A stretch of 7,724 bases of DNA from Maricaulis sp965657935 (GTDB lineage: Bacteria; Pseudomonadota; Alphaproteobacteria; Caulobacterales; Maricaulaceae), in NCBI GenBank assembly GCA_965657935.1, contig CBFHQE010000127.1:1-7724 (forward strand), written 5' to 3'. Below, one piece after another: positions 1-6,011 of this stretch. The translations under genes and the position numbers were made by a program. The first letter of the stretch is position 1, and every line of letters begins with the position of its first letter. The notes below the pieces were generated by a model. It had not been told where the DNA came from. It saw only the letters and a list, made by a program, of their open reading frames with translations, and did not search any database.

Positions 1-6
1 GCGCGC

Positions 7-1026
7 ATGTCGCAGGAAATCGCCGCGGCCCAGGTTGAGCCGCGTGAGGAACACCGCGGCCGTGCCTCTGTGCAGATGTATGATGAAAGCCTGCCGGAGG
101 GCGCGACCCTGGGCTTTGTCATTGCCGGCGAGCTCGCCGCGCATTTCGATGAGGAGCCTGCAGCAGAAGCGGAAGTCGAAGACATCTTGGCTGAGGCCGC
201 CGCTGATGAGGACAGCGTTGTTGAGACCGTCGCCGAGCCCGCTGCGGAAGACGATCCGGTCGTGGAAGCGGAATTCGCCCGCCTTGCCGAAATCATGAGC
301 GAGGAAGAGGCTGCGGCTGCTGAAACAGAGCCGTCCGAGGCGACCGACGCAAGTCACACGGAACTCGACGCCGAACTTGCCGCTGTTGTCGATGCTGCCG
401 CTGATCCTGTCGAGGACGCAGACGACATGGTCGAGGCCGAGCCTGCCGCCGTTGCCGACGAGCCTCAGATGGAAACTGAAACGGCCGATGAAGCCGCGCC
501 GGTCGCTGAAACAGTGGACGAAGAGGGCACGATTGTTGCCCAGGTTCATGATGTCGTTGAGCAGGCCATTGCTGTTGCGGGCCAGGACGCGCCACCGCCG
601 CATCCGGCCTTCGAGGCTGCATCTGCAAGCGGCTCGGTTGGAGAAGTGGGCGCTGATGCAAGCCTGAACCGCGAGCCCGTTCATGTGCACGATGCGCTCG
701 TCGAGACGGGCGAAGCCGAGGCACTGGACGATGATTTCTCCCCGGCGGACCTTGCGGGCGAGGACGATCTCTACACGGACAACCGAACGGTCGAACCGCA
801 CAAGGACCGCAGCGCAGGCTGGTTCGTCCTGGTTCTGCTGGCCGGGCTGACCCTGTCCGTCTATGGCGGCCTGTTCACCTATCTTGAATGGGACCGTGTC
901 TGGGGCGCGCGTGAGCTGACCTCCGGCGCCTGGGCCTTGATCGCTGGCAGCTTCTTCTCGGTCATGGCGCTCTGGCAGCTGGTTTCCATCTGGATGGAAA
1001 AACGGAAAGAAAAAGCTCCGATTTAA
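7..1026 (+). CDS. Acidic low-complexity protein with two C-terminal membrane helices (5' end uncertain)
   Basis: Function not recognised. The visible 339 residues fall into two parts. Residues 1 to about 265 are rich in Ala, Glu, Asp and Val, with recurring short blocks such as EPAA and VVE, and are probably disordered and strongly negative. Residues 271-293 (GWFVLVLLAGLTLSVYGGLF and on) and about 308-330 (AWALIAGSFFSVMALWQLVS and on) are two membrane helices joined by a short loop, and the protein ends in a basic tail (EKRKEKAPI). It has no signal peptide and no cysteine. By the positive-inside rule both ends would be cytoplasmic, giving a membrane-anchored acidic arm. Met at base 7 is only the first one visible: the frame is open back to base 1 and any ribosome binding site would lie outside the window, so the true start may be upstream. 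Some alphaproteobacterial proteins put a zinc ribbon before an acidic linker and a membrane helix; whether that applies here cannot be seen. A hairpin follows the stop codon. Confidence 0.8.
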   Translation: MSQEIAAAQVEPREEHRGRASVQMYDESLPEGATLGFVIAGELAAHFDEEPAAEAEVEDILAEAAADEDSVVETVAEPAAEDDPVVEAEFARLAEIMSEEEAAAAETEPSEATDASHTELDAELAAVVDAAADPVEDADDMVEAEPAAVADEPQMETETADEAAPVAETVDEEGTIVAQVHDVVEQAIAVAGQDAPPPHPAFEAASASGSVGEVGADASLNREPVHVHDALVETGEAEALDDDFSPADLAGEDDLYTDNRTVEPHKDRSAGWFVLVLLAGLTLSVYGGLFTYLEWDRVWGARELTSGAWALIAGSFFSVMALWQLVSIWMEKRKEKAPI

Positions 1027-1049
1027 CGCTAACGCAGCAACTCTTGGCG

Positions 1050-1071
1050 CAAGCGGCCCTCTTGCCGCTTG
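1050..1071 (+). terminator. Hairpin after the acidic membrane protein gene
   Basis: Perfect 8-bp inverted repeat: CAAGCGGC (1050-1057), six-base loop CCTCTT, GCCGCTTG (1064-1071), starting 24 bases after the upstream stop codon. There is no run of T after it, so it is not a textbook intrinsic terminator. It may still end or stabilise the upstream message. Its right arm overlaps the -35 element of the ivd promoter (TTGACG from 1069). Confidence 0.45.
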
Positions 1072-1096
1072 ACGCGTGCTGCGCTCGTGATACATC
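1069..1096 (+). promoter_or_regulatory. Caulobacter-type housekeeping promoter for ivd
   Basis: TTGACGC at 1069-1075 matches the alphaproteobacterial -35 pattern TTGACGS fully. After 13 bases, GATACATC at 1089-1096 matches seven of eight positions of the -10 pattern GCTANAWC. In hexamer terms this is TTGACG, 16 bases, TACATC. A start of transcription six to eight bases after the -10 falls on or next to the ATG at 1104, so the ivd message would have little or no 5' leader. That fits the lack of a Shine-Dalgarno sequence there. The consensus is known from Caulobacter; its use here is inference. Confidence 0.6.
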
Positions 1097-1103
1097 GCGC
1101 CAC

Positions 1104-2276
1104 ATGATACCGAACCAATATCCCTCTCTCGACTTCAATCTCGGTGAGACCGCGGACATGATCCGCGACACCGTTCGTTCCTTTGCTGCCGACGAGATCG
1201 CGCCCCGCGCGGCCGAAATCGACCAGAGCGACATCTTTCCGCCGGACCTCTGGCAGAAGATGGGCGAGCTCGGTCTTCTGGGCATCACAGTCTCCGAGGA
1301 AGATGGCGGTTCAGGCCTGGGATATCTGGAGCATGTGATTGCGATGGAAGAGATCAGCCGCGCGTCTGCGTCGGTTGGCCTGTCCTATGGCGCACACTCC
1401 AATCTGTGTGTGAACCAGATCCGCCGCTGGGCGACACCGGAACAAAAGACAAAATACCTGCCCAAGCTGATGTCCGGTGAACATGTCGGTGCGCTGGCCA
1501 TGTCCGAGCCGGGTGCCGGTTCCGATGTTGTCGGCATGCGTTTGAAGGCGGAAAAGCGCGGCGATCGCTATGTGCTCAACGGCTCGAAGATGTGGATCAC
1601 CAATGCGCCGGCCGCCGATACTCTGGTGGTTTATGCCAAGACGGATATCGACGCCCATTCCCGCGGCATTACGGCCTTTCTGATCGAGAAGGATTTCAAG
1701 GGTTTCTCTGTGGCCCAGAAACTCGACAAGCTGGGCATGCGCGGATCGGAAACCGGCGAGCTGGTGTTTGAAGACTGCGAAGTGCCGGAAGACAACATCA
1801 TGGGACCGCTCAATGGCGGTGCGAAAGTCCTGATGTCGGGCCTCGATTATGAGCGCGCCGTCCTGTCCTCTGGCCCGGTCGGTATCATGCAGTCCTGCAT
1901 GGATATCGTCATGCCCTATATCCGCGAGCGCCAGCAGTTCGGCAAATCCATTGGCGAGTTTCAGCTGGTCCAGGGCAAGGTCGCCGACATGTATGTGCGC
2001 ATGAACGCCACGCGCGCCTATGTTTATGCTGTCGCCCAGTCCTGTGACCGGGGCGAGACGACGCGCAAGGACGCCGCAGGCGCCATCCTTTATGCTGCTG
2101 AAAACGCAACGCAAATGGCTCTGGACGCGATCCAGCTGCTGGGCGGAAACGGCTATATCAATGAATACCCGACCGGCCGCTTGCTGCGTGACGCCAAGCT
2201 CTACGAGATCGGCGCCGGCACATCGGAAATCCGCCGCTGGCTGATCGGCCGTGAACTGTTCGGCGAAACCGCCTGA
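1104..2276 (+). CDS. ivd: Isovaleryl-CoA dehydrogenase (leucine catabolism)
   Basis: FAD-dependent acyl-CoA dehydrogenase of 390 residues, cytoplasmic, oxidising isovaleryl-CoA to 3-methylcrotonyl-CoA and passing electrons to electron-transfer flavoprotein. The usual N-terminal helical, middle beta and C-terminal helical domains are all present. Residues 130-141 (ALAMSEPGAGSD) are the flavin/substrate loop of the family. In GLDYERAVLSSGPVGIMQ, Glu250 aligns with the catalytic base of human isovaleryl-CoA dehydrogenase (Glu254). Near the C-terminus, AKLYEIGAGTSEIRR (about 364-378) has Gly where medium-chain enzymes carry their catalytic Glu; this pairing separates isovaleryl-CoA dehydrogenase from its relatives. 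ATG 1104 was chosen because it gives the family's usual length and N-terminus (MIPNQYPSLDFNLGE); a TTG at 1044 would add 20 residues translated through the hairpin and promoter. Its expected partner, the methylcrotonyl-CoA carboxylase beta subunit, lies 3.7 kb downstream rather than next door. Equivalent to liuA. Confidence 0.95.
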   Translation: MIPNQYPSLDFNLGETADMIRDTVRSFAADEIAPRAAEIDQSDIFPPDLWQKMGELGLLGITVSEEDGGSGLGYLEHVIAMEEISRASASVGLSYGAHSNLCVNQIRRWATPEQKTKYLPKLMSGEHVGALAMSEPGAGSDVVGMRLKAEKRGDRYVLNGSKMWITNAPAADTLVVYAKTDIDAHSRGITAFLIEKDFKGFSVAQKLDKLGMRGSETGELVFEDCEVPEDNIMGPLNGGAKVLMSGLDYERAVLSSGPVGIMQSCMDIVMPYIRERQQFGKSIGEFQLVQGKVADMYVRMNATRAYVYAVAQSCDRGETTRKDAAGAILYAAENATQMALDAIQLLGGNGYINEYPTGRLLRDAKLYEIGAGTSEIRRWLIGRELFGETA

Positions 2277-2349
2277 CATTCGACATTCACCTGATGACGG
2301 GCGATGTGGGCTTGGATATCCTTCCCCGCGTCCAGTCAGGGAGAATTGC

Positions 2350-2859
2350 ATGTTCCGCCAATCCATCAACGCTATGGCCAGCCTGGTGCTTGTCTCTGCC
2401 TGCGCCTCTGCGCAAAAACCGTCGACAGCGGGTCAGATGGATATCCTGTCTGCCCAGGACACGCTGGAGGTCTGTCTCAACCGCACAGCGGATGCGGACC
2501 GCGCGGACCAGCAAACCTGTATTGGTGAATATTCCCGTGCCTGCATGACGCACCGCCCGGATGGCGAGACAACGCAGGGCATGGTGCGATGTTCGATCGA
2601 GGAGCGCGATGCCTGGGATGTTACGCTCAATGCCAGCCATATCGGCCTGCGTCAGCGATATGAGGGTACATCGGCGGCTGAAGGACTCCGTGATGCCCAG
2701 CGCGCCTGGATCGATTTCCGGGATGCTGATTGCGCCGCTGAAGCGGCGGTTTTTGAGGGTGGAACCATCGCCCAGATCATTCACGCCAGCTGTCAGATGG
2801 ATCACACGGCGCAGCGGGCGCTGGTCTTGCGCGGGCGGCTGAGGGATCTTCCGAACTAG
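2350..2859 (+). CDS. Exported LprI/DUF1311-family protein, probable lipoprotein
   Basis: Encodes 169 residues. The N-terminus has a hydrophobic stretch ending in VSAC, an acceptable lipobox with Cys18 as the lipidated residue; ordinary signal-peptidase cleavage after ASA (residues 19-21) is the alternative. The C-terminal half, DAQRAWIDFRDADCAAEAA (about 115-133) plus a later Cys148, is the hallmark of the DUF1311/LprI family (Pfam PF07007), named for a mycobacterial lysozyme-inhibiting lipoprotein. The middle holds a matching C...E..AWD..LN pattern around residues 81-94. Six cysteines besides Cys18 (42, 57, 65, 81, 128, 148) suggest disulfides in the periplasm. AGGGAG at 2338-2343, six bases before ATG 2350, fixes the start; a longer reading from GTG 2251 would overlap ivd and bury the signal peptide. 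It lies 73 bases after ivd on the same strand, so it could be cotranscribed, though no functional link is evident. Lysozyme inhibition itself is not shown by the sequence. Confidence 0.85.
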   Translation: MFRQSINAMASLVLVSACASAQKPSTAGQMDILSAQDTLEVCLNRTADADRADQQTCIGEYSRACMTHRPDGETTQGMVRCSIEERDAWDVTLNASHIGLRQRYEGTSAAEGLRDAQRAWIDFRDADCAAEAAVFEGGTIAQIIHASCQMDHTAQRALVLRGRLRDLPN

Positions 2860-2860
2860 G

Positions 2861-2889
2861 CCCTACATCATCGGTCCCTACATCATCGG
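2861..2889. repeat. 15-bp tandem duplication at the convergent gene ends
   Basis: CCCTACATCATCGG occurs at 2861-2874 and again at 2876-2889, one base apart, giving a 15-bp tandem repeat. The right copy holds the last codons and stop of the patatin gene (minus strand). The left copy lies beyond that stop and repeats Met-Met-stop in the same frame. The left copy begins two bases after the stop codon of the LprI-like gene. I see no hairpin terminator in this junction. Confidence 0.9.
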
Positions 2890-4623
2890 AAGCGGCAGGT
2901 GCAGCTTGCGCCGCATGGTCTCTGAAATCCCGGCCAGCATGCCCTGGGCCGCCTCGTAACCGGCTTCAACGGATTCATCGTATTTGTCCCAGTCGCGCAT
3001 ATCCACGCGTGTTTCCGGCAGGATGAGCAGGTCCGCGGCGCTGCGCCCGACGTCGCGGTGATCCGCCACACCCACAGTCGCAGCGCGCATCAGCAGCGAG
3101 GCGATCGGCGGCGGCGATTTCAGGCCATTATCCTTGACCCAACCCAGAAAGCCCGGCGGATCAACAAAGTCGGCGGGGTTGAGTCCCTGGGTGCGTGTCA
3201 CGTCCACACCGACCACGGCGCCGCGCTGGAAGGCGCGCATCTGCTGAGCCGGGAAATTGGTGAAGACGGCGCCATCAACCAGGATCTGGCCGTTGTGGAC
3301 GACCGGTGGCAACAGGCCAGGAATGGCAATGGAGGCGCGCAATGCGTCGCGCAACCGACCCTCGCGGTGAACATAGGGGCGACCATTGGCCAGGTTCGAG
3401 GACAGGCAGAAGAAGGGGCGTTTGAGATCGGCGATCTCGACATCTCCGAAATGATGTTTCAGGCGCTCATCCACCTTTTCGCCCTTGACCAGCGACACTA
3501 CGGGCAGGGCCCAGTCATCGAGCGGATGGCTGTCGACAAAGGCCTCGCGCACGCGTTCTTCCAGCTCGGTATCGCTCCACTCCAGGCCGACACCTGCCGC
3601 GATGATCGCCCCCATCGAGGCGCCGCCGACAAAATCGATCGGCATGCCCGCCTCACGCAGGGCGCGGATCGCCCCGATATGGGCATAGGCACGGGCCCCG
3701 CCGCCGGACACGATCAGGCCGACAGATTTTCCGGCAATCGTACGGGCCAGCCGGTCGGCGTCCGCGCGGGCATGATCCTGGCGCCAGTGGAAGATGCGTG
3801 CCGCTTCGGCCGCTTCGATCCATTCCTGCGGTCGGGCGGCCTGTCTGATCCCGCCCAGGTGCAGCAGAACCACATCGAGCAGTTTCAGCTTGGCGGCAGG
3901 AGAGGGGTCGTCCGGCAGGAGCGGGCTGGACGGCCGGGCATCAGCGCGCGCGAACACCCACATGCGATCGGCCCGCCCCATGGCCCGCCGAGCCCATGAC
4001 GGGTTGGCGAGGCGCGCGGTCAGCAGGACGATGTCATGCTCGGCCTCGATGGCGTCCAGCTTCTGCCCGCTCCATTCAGAGCAGGCCTCATCGCCGATAT
4101 AACAACTCAGTCCCAGGCGTTTCAGCGCGTCGCGGAGCTCGTTGGCACGATAATCCAGATCAATCGTCGGCGAGGTCGAGACCATCGCGAAGACCTTGGG
4201 CTCTGACCCGGTCGAGCGATCCGATCCGCGCAGCCGCGCCAGCATCATGCGCGCAAGCTCGCGCATCAGGCTGGCATGTTTGCGGGTCAGGCGTTCAAAA
4301 CTGGCCTTGGGCAGGCGGACCAGCTCACTGTCGCGCAGGGCATAGACGCTAGCGCTGTGCGGGGTTTCGTCCAGCAGGGACATCTCGCCCACCGGCTCGC
4401 CAGCGCGGATATAGCCGATCAGGTCCGGCTCTCCGAGCGCGCCGTTTCGAAACGCGGCCAGCGCACCGGAGCGCACCAGGTAGAAGGCATCCGCGTCATC
4501 GCCCTCGCGAAACAGCATTTGCCCGGCCGGCAGGCAAAACCACTCAACCTCGTGTTCGACCGCGTCCAGCGCAGTCTTCTCGACACGATTGAGGAAGGGC
4601 AGGAATGAGAGATTTAACGGCAT
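2878..4623 (-). CDS. Cyclic-nucleotide-binding-domain patatin-like phospholipase (NTE type)
   Basis: A 581-residue protein in three parts. Residues about 10-135 form a cyclic-nucleotide-binding (Crp-like) fold with the cassette VGEMSLLDETPHSAS (78-92). Residues about 143-275 are the linker domain seen in bacterial neuropathy-target-esterase homologues, including WARRAMGRADRMWVFARA. Residues about 300-495 are a patatin lipase domain with all signatures: oxyanion loop GGGARA (307-312), nucleophile Ser336 in GASMG, and catalytic Asp450 in DGA. A phospholipase or lysophospholipase activity on membrane lipids is therefore likely. There is no signal peptide or membrane helix, so it should be cytoplasmic or membrane-peripheral. 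The arginine that contacts the cyclic phosphate in Crp is replaced by His89, so ligand control is uncertain. ATG at 4623-4621 has no clear Shine-Dalgarno, but it opens directly on the expected N-terminus. It faces the LprI-like gene with an 18-base gap and ends in a duplicated stop. No nucleotide cyclase or CBASS gene is nearby. Confidence 0.93.
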   Translation of the reverse strand: MPLNLSFLPFLNRVEKTALDAVEHEVEWFCLPAGQMLFREGDDADAFYLVRSGALAAFRNGALGEPDLIGYIRAGEPVGEMSLLDETPHSASVYALRDSELVRLPKASFERLTRKHASLMRELARMMLARLRGSDRSTGSEPKVFAMVSTSPTIDLDYRANELRDALKRLGLSCYIGDEACSEWSGQKLDAIEAEHDIVLLTARLANPSWARRAMGRADRMWVFARADARPSSPLLPDDPSPAAKLKLLDVVLLHLGGIRQAARPQEWIEAAEAARIFHWRQDHARADADRLARTIAGKSVGLIVSGGGARAYAHIGAIRALREAGMPIDFVGGASMGAIIAAGVGLEWSDTELEERVREAFVDSHPLDDWALPVVSLVKGEKVDERLKHHFGDVEIADLKRPFFCLSSNLANGRPYVHREGRLRDALRASIAIPGLLPPVVHNGQILVDGAVFTNFPAQQMRAFQRGAVVGVDVTRTQGLNPADFVDPPGFLGWVKDNGLKSPPPIASLLMRAATVGVADHRDVGRSAADLLILPETRVDMRDWDKYDESVEAGYEAAQGMLAGISETMRRKLHLPLPMM

Positions 4624-4700
4624 GAATGACGCGAACCATTTGATTGCACGCCAACATTAGGCCGGTTCGCGAGTTGGGAGAAGGGGGAATGGAGGGCGTC

Positions 4701-4728
4701 TTGACCTGAAACGCTTCCGACCTAGGAT
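4701..4728 (+). promoter_or_regulatory. Putative promoter of the small membrane protein gene
   Basis: TTGACC (4701-4706), 16-base spacer, TAGGAT (4723-4728). The -35 is close to consensus and the -10 matches four of six positions of TATAAT. The spacing equals that of the ivd promoter. A near-palindrome, CCGA-CCTAGG-A-TCGG (4717-4731), covers the -10 and could be an operator. Transcription would start near 4735, ahead of the ribosome binding site at 4746. Confidence 0.4.
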
Positions 4729-4758
4729 CGGCTGAGCCTTTGCTTGGAGAAGTGCGAC

Positions 4759-4938
4759 GTGACCCGTCTTCGCGATCAGTTTTTCGACTTCGCCCCTTGG
4801 ACCCTAGTGTGTCCGGCAATCGCGTTGAAGGCCAGCGGTTTGAGTTGGCTCACCGCAATAATGCTCGGCTCCGCCATCACCGGGGTAGCTCTTTGCTCGG
4901 TGTATCTTGTCCGCTTTCTACGCGAGCAGCGCCGCTAG
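4759..4938 (+). CDS. Small membrane protein, 59 residues
   Basis: No family recognised. GTG at 4759 is preceded by GGAGAAG (4746-4752) with a six-base gap, a good ribosome binding site. A TTG at 4744, in the same frame, would overlap that site and is less likely. The protein starts with a polar, slightly charged segment (VTRLRDQFFDFAPW), then a moderately hydrophobic stretch, and has one clear membrane helix at about 28-51 (GLSWLTAIMLGSAITGVALC and on), ending in the basic tail RFLREQRR. That arrangement suggests an inner-membrane protein with a cytoplasmic C-terminus. An upstream promoter candidate and the precise stop-hairpin junction with the next gene support a real gene. Against it: short length, a non-ATG start and no recognised homologue. 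Confidence 0.5.
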   Translation: MTRLRDQFFDFAPWTLVCPAIALKASGLSWLTAIMLGSAITGVALCSVYLVRFLREQRR

Positions 4939-4951
4939 GCTCTGTTGAGCC
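4938..4951. terminator. Short hairpin between convergent stop codons
   Basis: GGCTC (4938-4942), loop TGTT, GAGCC (4947-4951). The 5-bp stem fills the 13-base gap between the stop of the small membrane protein (4936-4938) and the stop of the outer-membrane protein on the other strand (4952-4954). Position suits a shared bidirectional terminator, but the stem is short and neither side has a clear T run. Confidence 0.35.
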
Positions 4952-5605
4952 CTAAAACCGTCGCCGCAGGACGAAATGTCCGACGGGGCGGACCGAGCGG
5001 GCGTGGGTGTCGCCGATGGCTTCGCGATCGACCTTGTCCAGATCGTCGAGCAGGACCTGCGTCTCGCCCGTTTCCGGATCGTAGATCTGCATCTGGTCGG
5101 CACGATTATCGCCAAAATAGGCGCCACCTTCCAGAGTGAGATCCCAGGCATTTATGGTGCGGACCGTCACGCCGGCGCCGAAATAGCGCGTCATCTCTGC
5201 CAGGCGGTTGGAGCCTTCGATTTCAGAGAGCTGGGAGAGGGGAATGAGGTCGTACTGGTATTCGCTTTCCGACAGCGCCCAGTCCGGCGCATCGGTCTCG
5301 AAACTCTGCCGCGCACCCGCGGACAGGTAGAATTCATCGCCGAAGGGATGGATCTCGATCTCGCCGGTCAGCGCAGAGATTTCCGCTGTCTCACCGAAAT
5401 CGTTCGTCAGTGCATTGAAATCGTTTGTCAGCGCATTGCCGGACAGGTCGATCTGTTCCGTGGCAAAGCGCCAGCGCACATTCTCGTCGTTTTCCTCGAT
5501 GCTCAGGCCGGTCTGCCAGGCAAGCGAATCGCTCGATTGCGCCATCGCCGACGACGCCGAAACTGCCAAAATGGCAAGTGTGGCCAGAGATATACTCTTA
5601 CGCAT
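4952..5605 (-). CDS. Exported protein, probable outer-membrane beta-barrel
   Basis: 217 residues. A classical signal peptide (MRKSISLATLAILAVSASSA, then MA) ends at AMA before Gln23. The mature part alternates polar and hydrophobic residues in strands such as GEIEIHPFGDEFYLSAGARQ (81-100) and YFGAGVTVRTINAWDLTLEG (141-160), and ends FVLRRRF. A terminal Phe closing an amphipathic strand is the usual recognition signal for outer-membrane barrel assembly. About 195 mature residues would suit an eight-strand barrel. No specific family or substrate is recognised. The start is fixed by GGGAGG (minus strand, bases 5616-5611) five bases before ATG 5605; the frame is open to 5650 but earlier Met codons would bury the signal peptide. 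Residues 57-70 are a tandem duplicate, NALTNDF twice. Convergent with the small membrane protein gene. What it transports or senses cannot be told from the sequence. Confidence 0.8.
   Translation of the reverse strand: MRKSISLATLAILAVSASSAMAQSSDSLAWQTGLSIEENDENVRWRFATEQIDLSGNALTNDFNALTNDFGETAEISALTGEIEIHPFGDEFYLSAGARQSFETDAPDWALSESEYQYDLIPLSQLSEIEGSNRLAEMTRYFGAGVTVRTINAWDLTLEGGAYFGDNRADQMQIYDPETGETQVLLDDLDKVDREAIGDTHARSVRPVGHFVLRRRF
5396..5437. repeat. 21-bp tandem duplication inside the outer-membrane protein gene
   Basis: Two adjacent 21-base units, 5396-5416 and 5417-5437, differ at two positions. Each encodes NALTNDF on the minus strand (residues 64-70 and 57-63). It keeps the frame and adds seven residues between predicted strands. 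Confidence 0.85.
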
Positions 5606-5785
5606 AAACACCTCCCAACTGGCCCAGTCCCCGTGGGCACGCCCCTTCAACGAAAAGCCTGAGCGTCAGCTCTGAATCAGTCGTTAAAGCGGTAATGGCA
5701 ATTGTTCCCATCTCGTCATCTTTTTCAATTCTAACGCGAATAATATCGAATCAAAGCCTTGCTTTCCAACGAGCTGGGGAGAAGG

Positions 5786-5824
5786 GGACCGACGCCTTCT
5801 GTCACAAGGACTAAGCGCCGGTCC
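5786..5824. other. Imperfect inverted repeat
   Basis: GGACCG (5786-5791) pairs with CGGTCC (5819-5824). Inside, after one mismatch, CGC (5793-5795) pairs with GCG (5815-5817), and CTT (5796-5798) with AAG (5806-5808) across a bulge. The loop is CTGTCAC. It could be the stem of a structured RNA, the end of a repeat element or a protein-binding dyad; nothing in the window decides. Confidence 0.5.
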
Positions 5825-5927
5825 GATCCGCGCACGGCTGGGGTGTGGGAGGCGCGGAATACTTTATTCACTGTGTCGGCACGGACAGGGGGATGTCTGG
5901 CCTTACACACCTGTGATGCTTCGGATC
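5825..5927. other. Nested complementary segments, possible structured RNA
   Basis: Three pairs nest in order: GATCCG (5825-5830) with CGGATC (5922-5927), GGTGTG (5842-5847) with CACACC (5906-5911), and CGGACA (5882-5887) with TGTCTG (5894-5899, one G-U). Six-base matches arise by chance in a stretch this long, so only the nesting is suggestive. With the hairpin at 5786-5824 immediately before it, this may be a folded leader, a small RNA or a decayed mobile repeat. Confidence 0.25.
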
Positions 5928-5965
5928 CCGGATTTGGATGCATGCAAGATGGATTTTATTGATCG

Positions 5966-5996
5966 GGCGGGTTAAGCAGCGCCTCAACCACCCGCC
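5966..5996 (+). promoter_or_regulatory. Hairpin just before mccB
   Basis: GGCGGGT (5966-5972) pairs perfectly with ACCCGCC (5990-5996) across a 17-base loop. The stem ends 15 bases before the mccB ATG, and a TTTT follows at 6006-6009. It could act on translation or as a weak attenuator if transcription starts upstream, or it could be an operator dyad. Confidence 0.35.
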
Positions 5997-6011
5997 ACTC
6001 CTAGGTTTTCC

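Larger units (their letters stand above)
5606..6011. other. Intergenic region with several inverted repeats
   Basis: This stretch lies between the divergent outer-membrane protein and mccB genes, so it must hold the promoters of both, but no strong promoter match was found for either. Bases 5622-5638 form a small hairpin (GCCCA/TGGGC) in the leader of the outer-membrane gene. Bases 5690-5760 are AT-richer than their surroundings. From 5771 to 5927 there is a G-rich block and a series of paired segments, listed separately. Open frames exist on both strands (5759-5962 plus, 5731-5943 minus), but neither has a ribosome binding site or a protein-like composition. I see no convincing gene. Confidence 0.6.

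Noticed and set aside
1044..1103. TTG at 1044 as an ivd start
   Set aside because: It would translate the hairpin and promoter and add 20 residues with no counterpart in the family; ATG 1104 gives the normal N-terminus.
2251..2349. GTG at 2251 as the start of the LprI-like gene
   Set aside because: It overlaps ivd and would place 33 residues before the signal peptide. ATG 2350 has a good ribosome binding site.
1311..2369. 352-codon open frame on the minus strand
   Set aside because: It is wholly antisense to ivd, whose protein is unmistakable. Its translation is rich in His, Arg and Gly with no recognisable domain, typical of a shadow frame in GC-rich DNA.
3058..3999. 313-codon open frame on the plus strand
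   Set aside because: It is antisense to the patatin gene, whose catalytic motifs are intact, and it has no ribosome binding site or recognisable domain.
2878..4623. Anti-phage (CBASS, CapV-like) reading of the patatin gene
   Set aside because: The architecture with a Crp-like domain and the linker domain is that of the neuropathy-target-esterase family, and there is no CD-NTase or other CBASS gene next to it.
5673..5687. CtrA-like site (TTAA, seven bases, TTCA on the minus strand)
   Set aside because: Seven of eight bases match TTAA-N7-TTAA, but such short matches are common by chance and the position relative to a promoter is unknown.
5934..5960. Promoter candidate for mccB (TTGGAT, 15 bases, TTTATT)
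   Set aside because: The -10 is poor and the spacing short; not strong enough to list as a feature.
5731..5962. Short open frames on both strands of the mccB upstream region
   Set aside because: No ribosome binding site, no helix or domain pattern, and the DNA is full of inverted repeats. I treat it as non-coding.
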